From Halanaerobiales bacterium (lineage in GTDB: Bacteria; Bacillota; Halanaerobiia; Halanaerobiales; DTU029): 64,000 bases of DNA. Where the stretch lies: NCBI GenBank assembly GCA_022360715.1, contig JAKSCG010000078.1:1-64000 (forward strand), given 5' to 3'. The first letter of the stretch is position 1. Every line of letters begins with the position of its first letter. The notes under the pieces are model-generated. The model worked only from the letters and a program-made list of their open reading frames with translations, was not told where the DNA came from and ran no database searches. This document shows positions 8,767 through 17,937 of the stretch, piece after piece. A program made the translations under genes and the position numbers.

Positions 8767-9636
8767 TTAATTCAAACCCAGATAGTTGGCAATATTGGCT
8801 TGAGAGTTGATCAGCGGTTTAATAATATTATTTTTGGAAGTTATAATCGTAGTTACCCCGGGTCCGTGTCCCATCTTGATACAGTCACTATGAACTACAA
8901 CCCCGACCGAACCGGCCCCCTTTTTATATTCACGCCCATATGTATTGTCACTATCCTGGAGAAAGACCAGATCACCCAATTTTAATCGCTCCAGACCCAA
9001 TTTTTTTATTTCCTCTTGATCACCGGTAGTAATATCATAATCCCCGAGGGCAACAGTGGATGCGCCAAGGCCGGAACCCATTAAATGAGCCGGCACGATC
9101 CCGGCAACAGGAACCTCAATATAGCCCCTTCGCTCATAAATATTCAACTGCTCCAGGAGGAGCGGATCAAGATTAAAGACCTTGATCTCCGGATAGTCAA
9201 CTAAACTCAGTCCCTGACCATAAGCCTTTATTAGAATTTCGTCACCTAGCTTCATCCTATTCAGGTCTTCCAGTGGGAAATAAACCAGGACATGATCGAT
9301 TCCACCGTGGATACCGGTCACCACCCCAACAGCCCCTTCCGCCTTACCCCCCACAACCCTTGCTTCATTACCGATACAGGCTAGTAAACTCAGTCCAAAG
9401 TTTTCGGCCTTATTGGAGGGATCACTAATTTTTATGCTAACACCTGGCTCGATATGATCACCGGCCCAGCCAAAAGCGGGGTCACCGACCTTAACATTAT
9501 AAGAAATACCACCGGTACCCGGCAAAATATTTCCCACCCCCTGTCGGTCCATCCGATAGGGTAAGCCGGCGGCTAAAGGATGGGATATATCACCCTGAAC
9601 AGCTTGCATAACCAGACACTCTTTATTAGTATTCAC
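8767..9636 (-). CDS. DUF4438-like conserved protein of unknown function
   Basis: A 289-residue protein starting at GTG 9636 with GGGAGG 8 bases upstream. It is rich in glycine and short beta-strand segments and has no signal peptide or membrane helix. The opening (GDISHPLAAGLPYRMDRQGVGNILPGTGGISYNV) and later GIHGGIDHVLVYFP, VAGIVPAHLMGSGLG and GHGPGVTTI recall the DUF4438 family of thermophilic and anaerobic bacteria. That recognition is from memory and unchecked. No function should be claimed. It stands alone, with about 125 bases to the rbr promoter region and 184 bases from the Lrp gene. Confidence 0.65.
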   Translation of the reverse strand: MNTNKECLVMQAVQGDISHPLAAGLPYRMDRQGVGNILPGTGGISYNVKVGDPAFGWAGDHIEPGVSIKISDPSNKAENFGLSLLACIGNEARVVGGKAEGAVGVVTGIHGGIDHVLVYFPLEDLNRMKLGDEILIKAYGQGLSLVDYPEIKVFNLDPLLLEQLNIYERRGYIEVPVAGIVPAHLMGSGLGASTVALGDYDITTGDQEEIKKLGLERLKLGDLVFLQDSDNTYGREYKKGAGSVGVVVHSDCIKMGHGPGVTTIITSKNNIIKPLINSQANIANYLGLN

Positions 9637-9793
9637 TTTGATTACCTCCCTATTATTGTTCCTTTGATCACAATGTTCTATTCTGTTCCTTCATAAACGA
9701 TCGTCCCAATAGTTTAAGTATTAGAAAAATTAAAGATTAATTCTTCCTTTGTAAATGAAGAAATCCCCCCCCTCTCATTGATTCTTGCTCAAA

Positions 9794-9830
9794 ATAAAAA
9801 TTGTGCAGACAGAAGCGGATTTAAGTCTGC
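9794..9830 (-). terminator. Probable terminator of the lrp-like gene
   Basis: GCAGAC and GTCTGC form a 6-bp stem around a 14-base loop at the very end of the Lrp gene; the stop codon follows the first arm. The sequence after it on the minus strand is ACAATTTTTATTTT. The stem is short, so the call is moderate. Confidence 0.5.
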
Positions 9831-10276
9831 CCATCGCCCAAACCCCCGTTAGAACCAGTAAACTCCCGCAATAACAATCTACTGGTCACATTAAAAATAT
9901 CACCCCGGCTGTATAACTTCTCCTTAAGAAAAGTCTCCAATTCCTCCTGATCCTTGAGCAGTACATTCATGTAGATAGTCGTAGAGCCGGTCAGCAAGTA
10001 GATACTGGTGATTGATTCGTCTTCGGCCAACTCTTCCGCTATTTTATAAAGAGCGTCCGGTTTGACATCAATATTTAAAAAGACCGAGAGCTTTTTACCT
10101 AACTTTTCAGGATTTACTTCAATTGTAAATTTCTTAATAACTCCATCATTAACCAGACTATTGATCCGTTCCCTAATACAGACCCTGCTTAAATTATATT
10201 TTCTTCCCAGTTCAGCATAAGTTATCCGGCTATCACGGCTCAGCTCTTTAATCAATTTACAATCCAATTCATCCAT
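9821..10276 (-). CDS. Lrp/AsnC family transcriptional regulator
   Basis: 151 residues. The N-terminal winged helix-turn-helix (about residues 1-60) reads MDELDCKLIKELSRDSRITYAELGRKYNLSRVCIRERINSL with the family's late arginine-rich recognition helix. The C-terminal RAM domain (about 65-140) is the amino-acid-sensing and oligomerising part. It lies 46 bases downstream of the methionine sulfoxide reductase on the same strand. Its targets and effector cannot be read; the DUF4438-like gene and the reductase are neighbours to test. Confidence 0.9.
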   Translation of the reverse strand: MDELDCKLIKELSRDSRITYAELGRKYNLSRVCIRERINSLVNDGVIKKFTIEVNPEKLGKKLSVFLNIDVKPDALYKIAEELAEDESITSIYLLTGSTTIYMNVLLKDQEELETFLKEKLYSRGDIFNVTSRLLLREFTGSNGGLGDGQT

Positions 10277-10322
10277 TACTGACTTCCTCTCCTTTTTAGT
10301 ATTTTCGGGGGTTTTTTAATAA

Positions 10323-10796
10323 TTAAACATAAGTAAAATCAGTACTAGCTAGTACTATTTCTGTAAACTCTTCCAAATATTTGCGATCAATCTGATCAAA
10401 CCTCCCTCGCAGCGGACTATCTATATCCATTACACCCAACAATTGATCCCGGAGCAGCATCGGGATAACTAATTCGGAGCGGGAAGCCTGATCACAGGCA
10501 ATATGACCGGGAAATTGATCGACATCCGGTACCAGATAAGTAATTCTATCCCGGGCCGCACTTCCACAGACCCCTTTACCAATAGGTATTCTGGTACAGG
10601 CCGGCTGGCCCTGAAATGGCCCCAAAACCAGTTCTTTTTCCCTGTACAGATAAAATCCGGCCCAATTTACATCGGGGAGTTGGTTAAATAAAAGAGCCGC
10701 CGAATTAGCCAAATTAACCAGCCAATCCCTTTCAGCACCAAGCAGTGCGACTAATTGCTGATTAAGGAGTAGCAACCCATTTTCCTTATTTTCCAT
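10323..10796 (-). CDS. msrC: Free methionine-(R)-sulfoxide reductase (GAF domain)
   Basis: A 157-residue single GAF domain. The three catalytic cysteines of the fRMsr family are present as C67 (ACTRIP), C77 (GVCG) and C101 (IACD); their spacing of 10 and 24 residues equals that of the E. coli enzyme. Conserved WAGFYLY and VMDIDSP flank the pocket. It repairs free oxidised methionine in the cytoplasm, in keeping with the neighbouring oxidative-stress genes. ATG 10796 has GGAGGGA upstream. Confidence 0.93.
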   Translation of the reverse strand: MENKENGLLLLNQQLVALLGAERDWLVNLANSAALLFNQLPDVNWAGFYLYREKELVLGPFQGQPACTRIPIGKGVCGSAARDRITYLVPDVDQFPGHIACDQASRSELVIPMLLRDQLLGVMDIDSPLRGRFDQIDRKYLEEFTEIVLASTDFTYV

Positions 10797-10892
10797 CGTC
10801 AGATCCCTCCATTTATTTTATTAAAAAAAGGATTTAAGTAAAATAGCTAGAAATATAAACTATCAGACTACTTGAGCAAGGGGTGAGCTAAA

Positions 10893-11183
10893 ATTAAGAT
10901 CAAGGAAATTCAAAAACATTTGGTCAATCATACGGAAAAGGTTGTCCTGGAAACAATCAACGACCTGATCAAACAAGAAGAATTTAAGGGTTTTTGTACT
11001 TGTGACCAATGTCTACTGGATGTTGCCTCTTATGCCCTGAATCGCTTGCCGGCCAAATACATTGCCAGCACGCGGGGGGAATTACAGACCAAAATAAACG
11101 AATTTGAAAACCAGGTCAGAGTTGATATGATAGCGATCGTCACTAAAGCCATTAATACTGTTCACAACACTCCCCGGCACTAA
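10893..11183 (+). CDS. ComFB family protein, probable ATT start
   Basis: A small protein of about 96 residues with the ComFB core: VVLETINDLI, then the cysteine pair CTCDQCLLDVASYALNRLPAKYI, and VRVDMIAIVTKAI near the end. ComFB is named for late competence but its role is unknown in most bacteria; some members bind cyclic dinucleotides. A TTG at 10920 would give an 87-residue version with only a weak ribosome site. The frame extends upstream to an ATT at 10893, which has an excellent site (AAGGGGTGAG) at optimal spacing and yields the normal family N-terminus (MKIKEIQKHL). I therefore favour the rare ATT start. Confidence 0.8.
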   Translation: MKIKEIQKHLVNHTEKVVLETINDLIKQEEFKGFCTCDQCLLDVASYALNRLPAKYIASTRGELQTKINEFENQVRVDMIAIVTKAINTVHNTPRH

Positions 11184-11293
11184 ATAAGTTGAATTATCTT
11201 CCACAAAAAGGCAGGGGGTTTGAGCCGATTAATTGCAACTTAAACCTCTTAACTTATATATTCAATACTACTCTGATTTTTCCTACCTCTTAT

Positions 11294-12151
11294 TTAATAA
11301 ATTTTAACCGCGCTTCGTCTTCCCTTTTTAATTCCCCGGAAAAAAAGTCTCCGGTTATTATAGAAGAGATCATCCATACTATATTTTTGTAATAATCGGG
11401 CCCACTTTTGACGGAAAACAGACCATCCTTGCTCAATATATCTGTTGGCAACGGTTGCTTCCAGTGTATTAAAGGATTGATGATCATAATGATGGATAAC
11501 CACGTCATCAGCCACATAAAGGCCATAACCGACTATTCGTGCTCTTAAAGAAAAATCAAAATCATCGGCCGACATAAAAAGGGCTTGATCAAATCCCCCG
11601 ACCCTGTCTATTAATTCTTTTTTCACCAATATACAACAGCCAATTAAAAATTTAGTTTCGGCATAACTCCCTTGATATCGTGAATAAACCAATTGGTTAT
11701 AATGATCAAGCCCCCCGGCGGCCGGTTGATAATAACCGATTTCTCGATAAATTTGGACATAATTCTGTGACCCGCCAATCCCCTTACCGAGAGGTCCCAC
11801 CATTCCCGCCCGGGGAATTTTTCTTAAATGGTCTACCAACCTGGTTAACCAGAAATCACTAACCAATAGATCACTATTTAAAAAAGCGAGATAATCACCA
11901 CTGGCTAAGGCAATCCCTTGATTACAGGCCGCACTATAACCCTGATTTTCCTGATTAAAAATTAACTGTATCCTACCGGAAGGAGGTTTTAAGCTATCTC
12001 TCTTTCTTTCCAGCCATTCGGCTGTATGATCAGCCGAATTATTATCAATTACAATCAGTTCATAAGGATGATATGTTTTTAATCCAATACTATCCAGTGT
12101 CCTGATTAAAGAATCAAGACAGTTATAACTAACTATGATCAGCGAAACCAT
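11294..12151 (-). CDS. Family 2 glycosyltransferase
   Basis: About 285 residues starting MVSLIIVSYNCLDSL at ATG 12151 (AGAGGG upstream); the open frame runs further up but overlaps the preceding gene. The GT-A nucleotide-sugar fold is shown by SLIIVSYN, VIDNNSADHT and the metal-binding region LNSDLLV. Later come VGGFDQALFMSADDFDFSLRARIVGYGLYVADD and a conserved HHYDHQS histidine. It resembles rhamnosyl- and other GT2 enzymes that extend surface glycans. It is the last gene of a four-gene cluster on the minus strand. Sugar donor and acceptor are unknown. Confidence 0.9.
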   Translation of the reverse strand: MVSLIIVSYNCLDSLIRTLDSIGLKTYHPYELIVIDNNSADHTAEWLERKRDSLKPPSGRIQLIFNQENQGYSAACNQGIALASGDYLAFLNSDLLVSDFWLTRLVDHLRKIPRAGMVGPLGKGIGGSQNYVQIYREIGYYQPAAGGLDHYNQLVYSRYQGSYAETKFLIGCCILVKKELIDRVGGFDQALFMSADDFDFSLRARIVGYGLYVADDVVIHHYDHQSFNTLEATVANRYIEQGWSVFRQKWARLLQKYSMDDLFYNNRRLFFRGIKKGRRSAVKIY

Positions 12152-12162
12152 CAGTAATCCCT

Positions 12163-12876
12163 CTATTCTAAAAGGCGACAATCCTTCCATTTTTGCAGGA
12201 GGAGTAATAAATTCCTTCGATCATGGCGGTGCCGGTCCGGTGACCGGGAACCATAGTGATAGACCAGACTTTTTGGTGTATAGATAACCCGGTACCCCAG
12301 TTGCCTGACCTTGAGACAGAGATCAACATCTTCATAACTATTTAAAAAGCGGGGATCAAAACCCCCGATCCGATAAAAAAGGTGATGCCAGATTAATAAA
12401 CAGGCTCCGGTTACAGCCGGATATTCCGTTTCCTGTTCAATGGGAACCTGAGCCGGGTCCTGCTGATAATAGATATGGCCCGGCAGTCTATTGATAAAAA
12501 TTACTCCGGCATGCTGAATCCTGCCACTATCGGGAAAGAGGAGTTTACTACCGACAATCCCGATCTGACCCGGCTTTTCAAGCACCTGAACCATCGAAGT
12601 TAACCAGTCCGGTGTAACAATTGTATCATTATTTAAGAAAAGCAGGTATTCGCCCTCGGCTACCCAGGCCCCCTGATTACAACCGCGGGCAAAGCCCTGA
12701 TTAAAAGAGTTTCGAATCAGCTTGAGCTGCGGATACCTGTCTTGCTCTAATTCGAGCTGACTACCATTATCGACTACGATCAGCTCATATTTTTCTTTAG
12801 TATGAGCCTGAATACTGTCCAGACACCGGACAGTTAGGTAATTATTTTGATAAGCCAGAATTATAATCGAAACCAT
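12163..12876 (-). CDS. Family 2 glycosyltransferase (short)
   Basis: About 237 residues, consisting almost only of a GT-A catalytic domain: MVSIIILAYQNN, VVDNGSQ, FLNNDTIVTPDWL (DxD-like metal site), and IGGFDPRFLNSYEDVDLCLKVRQLGYRVIYTPKSLVYHYGS. ATG 12876 is preceded by AAGGGTGAT; a GTG at 12885 would overlap the stop of the upstream gene. It belongs to the same operon as its neighbours and is clearly paralogous to the N-terminal half of the 564-residue protein upstream. Confidence 0.9.
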   Translation of the reverse strand: MVSIIILAYQNNYLTVRCLDSIQAHTKEKYELIVVDNGSQLELEQDRYPQLKLIRNSFNQGFARGCNQGAWVAEGEYLLFLNNDTIVTPDWLTSMVQVLEKPGQIGIVGSKLLFPDSGRIQHAGVIFINRLPGHIYYQQDPAQVPIEQETEYPAVTGACLLIWHHLFYRIGGFDPRFLNSYEDVDLCLKVRQLGYRVIYTPKSLVYHYGSRSPDRHRHDRRNLLLLLQKWKDCRLLE

Positions 12877-12881
12877 GCGGA

Positions 12882-14576
12882 TCACCCTTGGCAGACAAGA
12901 TTAAAGAGCTGAGCTAAGCGTTGATTAAAGGTATGGCAAGTAATCGTCTTAAAATAGGCATTATTAGCAATTTGCCGGCGCAATCGGTCGTTTTTCAGGT
13001 AATACCTTATTTTGCTGCTTAAGTCCCTGGCATCCTCAAATACAATAATATCCTCCCCGGGAGTAAAAAAAAGTTCTAAGTCTTTTCTGCTGTGATCAAT
13101 CAGCTGAAACCCGCCACAACCGGAAATATCAAAACAACGATTATTAATACTGTTGGCGGTAATTTCTGCTGTATTAACATTAATTTGATCAAAAGGATCA
13201 CGATGAATATTTAAATTAATCTTAGCACCGGCATAGTAACGGGCTATTTCTTCCGGGTTGGAAATTACCGGTAAAACCCATTTTTGAAGAGCAGGGTCGA
13301 GGATAGCTCCCCAATCTGACCAGTTCCCGATCAACTTTAAATCTAGATCACTAATTGATTCCACCAGGCTATTTAAAATCTCCACCCGGTTCTGAAAGCC
13401 CATCCCGACGAAGCAAAGGTCACTTCTATACTTAACACCCACCTTTTGGGGCTGATAGATCAGGGGATTAGTACACCAGGGCAGGTAATAAACATGCTCC
13501 TTCCGGTAATAATCGAGCATCGCTATTTCGTTGGTAAAAATATAGTTATAGCTGTTTAACCAATCTTCCGTATGGACATCAAGTTCATAAGGGTCTTCAA
13601 CAATCCAACAAATACAGATAATCCCTTTTTCTTTAGCCCGTCTGACCAGGGCCGGCGGAGTATAGTTCCCGTGAAATACCAAGAGAATATCCGGCTGCTG
13701 TTCGATGATCAGTTCGCTTGTAAGGTGTTGAGGCCATGTCTCGACTACCTGATAGTTAAATTTGCTCCGGAGTACACTCACAATGCTTCGGGAATAACCT
13801 TGCGGGATTCCCTTTATTCCGGAATTAACAAAGAGGATTTTCCCGCTCAATCCCTGATCGATCCCTTGCCATTTTTCTTCAAACCTCTTCTTATTCCGGC
13901 CAAAGATCAGAGCCATATTTAAATTGTTCTTCTGAAAAGAGGGACTTCCGATATGATAGACAAAAGTATCTCCCGCACAAACAAGCCGGAAACCCTGTGC
14001 CAGAGCACGCCGGCAGTAGTCATTATCTTCAAACATCCCAAATTGATAACCCTCATCAAATAAACCGGTTCGGTCAATAACCTCCCGCCGGAGTAACATA
14101 CAAAAACCGACGATTAATTCCACTTCAAACCATTTACCGGGATCAGTTTGATTAAACTGACGACTAAACCGCTCAATCTTTTCCAGACCGCTAAAATCCC
14201 CGGTAATCCCACCCTGGGCGCCGCCGGCATAATTGGTTCGCGGGCCGACAATCCCGATCTGTTCTTGACTGTTAATGCATTTTAATAAGTTATCCAGCCA
14301 GTGCGTTGCAACAATTGTATCATTATTTAAAAGGAGGATAAACTCGCCCCGGGCAATCTTGATCCCCTGGTTGACCCCCCGGGCAAAGCCCTTATTTTCC
14401 GGGTTCAAGATCAATTTTGCCCCTTTTATTTTTTTTAAGTAATCAACGGTTCCGTCACTGGAAGCATTATCAACCATGATCAGTTCATAAGGGTGTTTGG
14501 TATGTTTGCGAATACTGTTGAGACAAATCCTGGTTAGACTGAGCTGATTAAAAGTTAAAATAATAATACTGATCAT
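12882..14576 (-). CDS. Two-domain glycosyltransferase: GT2 fused to CgeB-like GT
   Basis: 564 residues. Residues 1-240 are a GT2 domain with MISIIILTFNQ, VDNASSDGT, LLNNDTIV and LFDEGYQFGMFEDNDYCRRA. From about residue 260 a second, GT-B-like region resembles the CgeB/DUF3880 family: SGIKGIPQGYSRSIVSVL, CWIVEDPYELDV, LPWCTNP, LCFVGMGFQNR, and a late SGCGGFQLIDHSRKDLELFFTPGEDIIVFE typical of glycosyl transferase group 1-2. CgeB in Bacillus is a spore-surface protein. Here the fusion points to assembly of a repeating surface glycan (spore, flagellin or S-layer); the acceptor is unknown. Confidence 0.88.
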   Translation of the reverse strand: MISIIILTFNQLSLTRICLNSIRKHTKHPYELIMVDNASSDGTVDYLKKIKGAKLILNPENKGFARGVNQGIKIARGEFILLLNNDTIVATHWLDNLLKCINSQEQIGIVGPRTNYAGGAQGGITGDFSGLEKIERFSRQFNQTDPGKWFEVELIVGFCMLLRREVIDRTGLFDEGYQFGMFEDNDYCRRALAQGFRLVCAGDTFVYHIGSPSFQKNNLNMALIFGRNKKRFEEKWQGIDQGLSGKILFVNSGIKGIPQGYSRSIVSVLRSKFNYQVVETWPQHLTSELIIEQQPDILLVFHGNYTPPALVRRAKEKGIICICWIVEDPYELDVHTEDWLNSYNYIFTNEIAMLDYYRKEHVYYLPWCTNPLIYQPQKVGVKYRSDLCFVGMGFQNRVEILNSLVESISDLDLKLIGNWSDWGAILDPALQKWVLPVISNPEEIARYYAGAKINLNIHRDPFDQINVNTAEITANSINNRCFDISGCGGFQLIDHSRKDLELFFTPGEDIIVFEDARDLSSKIRYYLKNDRLRRQIANNAYFKTITCHTFNQRLAQLFNLVCQG

Positions 14577-14581
14577 CCTGT

Positions 14582-15298
14582 TTACCCTCCGGGCTTATTA
14601 TTTTCCAGCCATTCTCCCATTAATTTAAACAGGTCTTTCTCCGGTTCAACAATACCGTCGATTACATGCCCCAGATCAATCGCTACTTTTTTGAGAGTCG
14701 CCAGCATCGGACAGAGGATTACTGCCGGTATTCCAGCAGCGACCAGGGCAATATCAAAAGCTGGTTCTTCCTTAATCTGCTGAAAAAGCTGATTGACAAA
14801 AAAACTATTGGGCAGATTATAGGTTGCTACTACCGTGGCAAATTGGGAAAAGTAAGGGGAGGAAAGGGCTGCCTTACGACCAATAATAATGACCTTATGA
14901 CCTGCTATTATCTTCCTTAGATAACCTTGATTAAACAAATAATAATTAATTCGATTAGGACAGATCTGCTCTAAACTGATTTGGTATTTATTAATAATCT
15001 CCAACATTAAGGGTTTAAAATAATAATAATTTTCCAAAGGAAGGCCGACAATATCTGCTTGGCGAATCGAAGCAATTAACTCTTTTTTGATTGCTTGATC
15101 CGGTAATAATACGCCACTATATCTGATCCAGTCAGGAACCTCACTCATTGTGATCAAGTCATTATGGGCAATCGCCCGGGTCTCACCATCACCAATCCGG
15201 ATTAATGATAATCCCTTTCCCACCCTGATCGCTTCTTTAATCATCTGAAAAACTTGCTCGGTTGAAAGCATTTTTTTTTGATAATCATAATTTTTCAT
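14582..15298 (-). CDS. GT-D fold glycosyltransferase-like protein
   Basis: 238 residues. The segment LSLIRIGDGETRAIAHND carries the D-G-E motif of the GT-D (DUF1792-type) fold. Central KVIIIGRKAALSSPYF and the C-terminal DIALVAAGIPAVILCPMLATLKKVAIDLGHVIDG are also characteristic of that group. Known GT-D enzymes add the third sugar to serine-rich repeat adhesins in streptococci. As first gene of the cluster, 5 bases before the two-domain enzyme, it probably acts on the same glycan. The family name is recognised by motif only. Confidence 0.75.
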   Translation of the reverse strand: MKNYDYQKKMLSTEQVFQMIKEAIRVGKGLSLIRIGDGETRAIAHNDLITMSEVPDWIRYSGVLLPDQAIKKELIASIRQADIVGLPLENYYYFKPLMLEIINKYQISLEQICPNRINYYLFNQGYLRKIIAGHKVIIIGRKAALSSPYFSQFATVVATYNLPNSFFVNQLFQQIKEEPAFDIALVAAGIPAVILCPMLATLKKVAIDLGHVIDGIVEPEKDLFKLMGEWLENNKPGG

Positions 15299-15412
15299 CG
15301 GCTGCTGACTCCCCGGCTAAGCAAATATTAATACACATTATATTATGTCGTTGACCATTTATAATGTGACTGCCGGAAAAAAATATCTGTTATTTGTTTT
15401 GCTACTACTGCT

Positions 15413-15464
15413 CAAAAAAGGAGCTATCCCCACAAGTGATTGAGATCACCTGGGAACAGCCCCC
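15413..15464 (-). terminator. Long-hairpin terminator after phoU
   Basis: About 32 bases past the phoU stop, a 20-bp imperfect stem (GGGGGCTGTTCCCAGGTGAT against ATCACTTGTGGGGATAGCTCC) with loop CTCA is followed by TTTTTT on the minus strand. The remainder of 15299-15495 is AT-rich, presumably the promoter region of the glycosyltransferase cluster. Confidence 0.85.
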
Positions 15465-15495
15465 ACTAATTAACGCCCCGGATTAAACACGCTCC

Positions 15496-16149
15496 TTAAT
15501 ACTTTACCCTCTTTCCGGTGACAGTGTAGATCGTTTCCTCGCCAATATTGGTAGCATGATCGCCAATTCTCTCCAGCGATTTTGCTACATTAACAAAGCG
15601 GACTACCTGGCTAATATCTTTCGGTTTTCCGCTTTTATTAAGCATTTTAATCGAACTTTTATAAATCTGTTCATAAATATTATCCGCTTCTTCATCCTTA
15701 CGGCAAACAGCTTCCGCTAAATCAACATTGCGGGTAATAAAGGCTTCCAGTACCGCATCCAGCATTTCCGAGACCGTATCAGCCAGTTCCGGAATCATAA
15801 CCAATGGTTCAAGATACTCTTCGTTCTTCAGGTCGAGCACCGTTTCGGCAATGTTATTGGCCAGGTCGCCTATTCTTTCCAGGTCGCCGGCAATCTTGAC
15901 CGCAGAAATATTATTCCAGACATCGCTTTTTAATGGCTGATTCATTGTTAATAGTTGCGATACTTTTTCCTCAATAGTAATCTGGTAGCTATCCAGGACA
16001 TCATCCTGATTAATTACTTTTTTGGCCAGAGCAACATCTTTGGTATCTAGTGCCTTGATCGAATTCTGTAACATTTCTTCAGCAATCTCACTCATATCAC
16101 TCAAATCAGCCAGTAATTGTTCCCATTTAACATCATACTTTTGTTCCAT
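15496..16149 (-). CDS. phoU: Phosphate signalling/transport regulator PhoU
   Basis: 217 residues, all helical, built as two PhoU repeats (about 1-105 and 115-217). The repeat motif appears as AGDLERIGDLANNIAE and KSLERIGDHATNIGEE, whose acidic residues bind metal clusters. PhoU normally reports PstSCAB status to a PhoR kinase; no pst or pho genes are nearby, so it stands alone here between the glycosyltransferase cluster and the phosphorylase. Confidence 0.95.
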   Translation of the reverse strand: MEQKYDVKWEQLLADLSDMSEIAEEMLQNSIKALDTKDVALAKKVINQDDVLDSYQITIEEKVSQLLTMNQPLKSDVWNNISAVKIAGDLERIGDLANNIAETVLDLKNEEYLEPLVMIPELADTVSEMLDAVLEAFITRNVDLAEAVCRKDEEADNIYEQIYKSSIKMLNKSGKPKDISQVVRFVNVAKSLERIGDHATNIGEETIYTVTGKRVKY

Positions 16150-16233
16150 ATTAACCTCTTCACCTCTCCCTCCTTTTTAATTTATATTCTTGCTAAAAGT
16201 GTAAATCCCTTTTTTCATTTTTTAAAAATCTTG

Positions 16234-17865
16234 CTACTTTATTTCATACATTTCCCGATAATAATCCTGCAACATTCTTCGGGCTGAAAATGTCTGGTAA
16301 GTAGATTCAATACTGTTTTGCATCATTTTAATCCATTTTCTTCGCTGCTCATAATATATAGGGATAATTTCTTCTAAAAGGACTTGATATAGTGAATCTA
16401 AATCATGCTGATCCTGTTTTTTCACCGGATGGCTGCCGGTAAAATCATTAATGGCCAGACCATCACCCAATTGCCAACCATTTTCACCGTGACAACAGGC
16501 TTCGGCCCACCAGCCGTCCAGGACACTGAAGTTTAATACCCCGTTCATCGCTGCTTTAATGCCGGAAGTCCCACAGGCTTCTTTCGGCCGGCGCGGATTA
16601 TTTAGCCAGAGATCACATCCCCGGGTCAGATATCGACCGATCTCCATATTATAATCTTCGAGAAAGACGACGCTTTCCGGATAAAGACGGGCATATTCAG
16701 CCTGTCTGGTCACAATCCCTTTTCCGTTATCATCAAGGGGATGGGCCTTTCCGGAAAAAATTATCTGGATTTTCCCCTCAGCTAACAATTTGGCAATCAC
16801 CTTTTGGTCAGAAAAAATAAAGTCACCCCTTTTATAGGGAGCAGCCCGGCGGGCAAAACCAATCAGCAGTGAGTCAAGCCGTAATTGCTGACCCGTTTTT
16901 GCTTCAACATAAGCAAGCAATTCCTTTTTTAAGCCCAGATGGGTGGCCCACAGCTTTTCAGCATCATTGTGCACGGCAATGATCTCCTTGGACACCCAGG
17001 TCTGGCGGTGAACACCGTTGGTTATCCCGATGATTTTGGAATGATCAGGGATCTCCTGCCACATCTCCCGGGCAGTTTGACTATGTAATTGACTGACCCC
17101 ATTGCTAATCCGGGCCAGCCTGAGACCGGCCACCGTCATATTAAAAGGGACACCCCCAATTTGGACGAGCTGTTCCAGGGTTAAACCGTGATCAGCCCCC
17201 ATATACTTTAAAAGGGAATGGGGGTGTTCTTCATTCCCTTCCTTGATCGGAGTATGAGTAGTAAATACTATTTGCTCCTTAGTGGTTTCCCATGCCTCCC
17301 GAAAAGTCATTTCATCCTTTTCCATCTTTTCACTGATTAATTCCAGTCCGGCAAAAGCAGCATGCCCTTCATTAAAGTGATAGAGATCTACCTCCAGCTC
17401 CAGAGCCCGGAGAGCCCTGACTCCCCCGATCCCCAGCACCATTTCCTGGGCAATTCTCTCTTCAGAAAACCAGCCATAGAGCTGCCCGGTTATCCATGGA
17501 TCATCGTTCTCGGGAAGAGCGGTATCAAGTAAATAAAGGGGGGCATTATCAAATTTATCAACTAACCAGACCTTACAGAAAACATCTCTTTCCCTGATCC
17601 GGACCTTGACCTTAATACCGGTATCCTGCAAAAAATCATAGCTGTAAACCGGATAACAGTCCACCGGTTTCTTATTCCGCAAGACCTGTTGGGTATACCC
17701 CTGCTTCCATAATAAGCCGATTCCAATCACCGGGAGATTCAGCTCATGGGCTGCTTTTAAATAATCTCCGGCCAGAATACCCAATCCACCGGAATAAAGC
17801 TTAAAATCAGATTCCAGACCGTATTCCATACAGAAATAAGCAATTCTCGGTCGATGTTTTAACAC
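16234..17865 (-). CDS. glgP: Alpha-glucan phosphorylase (short GT35 type)
   Basis: 543 residues, the short phosphorylase form known from thermophiles rather than the 800-residue glycogen phosphorylase. It opens with RIAYFCMEYGLES followed by LYSGGLGILAGDYLKAA. The late RRPKEACGTSGIKAAMNGVLNFSVLDGWWAE contains the lysine expected to hold pyridoxal phosphate. It releases glucose-1-phosphate from glycogen or maltodextrins. It starts at GTG 17865, 72 bases downstream of ptsI, so it may read through from the PTS operon and couple reserve-glucan use to sugar supply. Confidence 0.93.
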   Translation of the reverse strand: MLKHRPRIAYFCMEYGLESDFKLYSGGLGILAGDYLKAAHELNLPVIGIGLLWKQGYTQQVLRNKKPVDCYPVYSYDFLQDTGIKVKVRIRERDVFCKVWLVDKFDNAPLYLLDTALPENDDPWITGQLYGWFSEERIAQEMVLGIGGVRALRALELEVDLYHFNEGHAAFAGLELISEKMEKDEMTFREAWETTKEQIVFTTHTPIKEGNEEHPHSLLKYMGADHGLTLEQLVQIGGVPFNMTVAGLRLARISNGVSQLHSQTAREMWQEIPDHSKIIGITNGVHRQTWVSKEIIAVHNDAEKLWATHLGLKKELLAYVEAKTGQQLRLDSLLIGFARRAAPYKRGDFIFSDQKVIAKLLAEGKIQIIFSGKAHPLDDNGKGIVTRQAEYARLYPESVVFLEDYNMEIGRYLTRGCDLWLNNPRRPKEACGTSGIKAAMNGVLNFSVLDGWWAEACCHGENGWQLGDGLAINDFTGSHPVKKQDQHDLDSLYQVLLEEIIPIYYEQRRKWIKMMQNSIESTYQTFSARRMLQDYYREMYEIK

Positions 17866-17937
17866 TTGATCAACTCCCTAGTTTTATAAACTACCCAATC
17901 CACTATAAAATAATCGGCACCCTATTCTACAAGACAT

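Noticed and set aside
11290-11526. A 78-residue frame overlapping the 3' end of a glycosyltransferase in another reading frame.
   Set aside because: It has no ribosome site and no recognisable content, and is explained as a shadow of the 11294-12151 gene.
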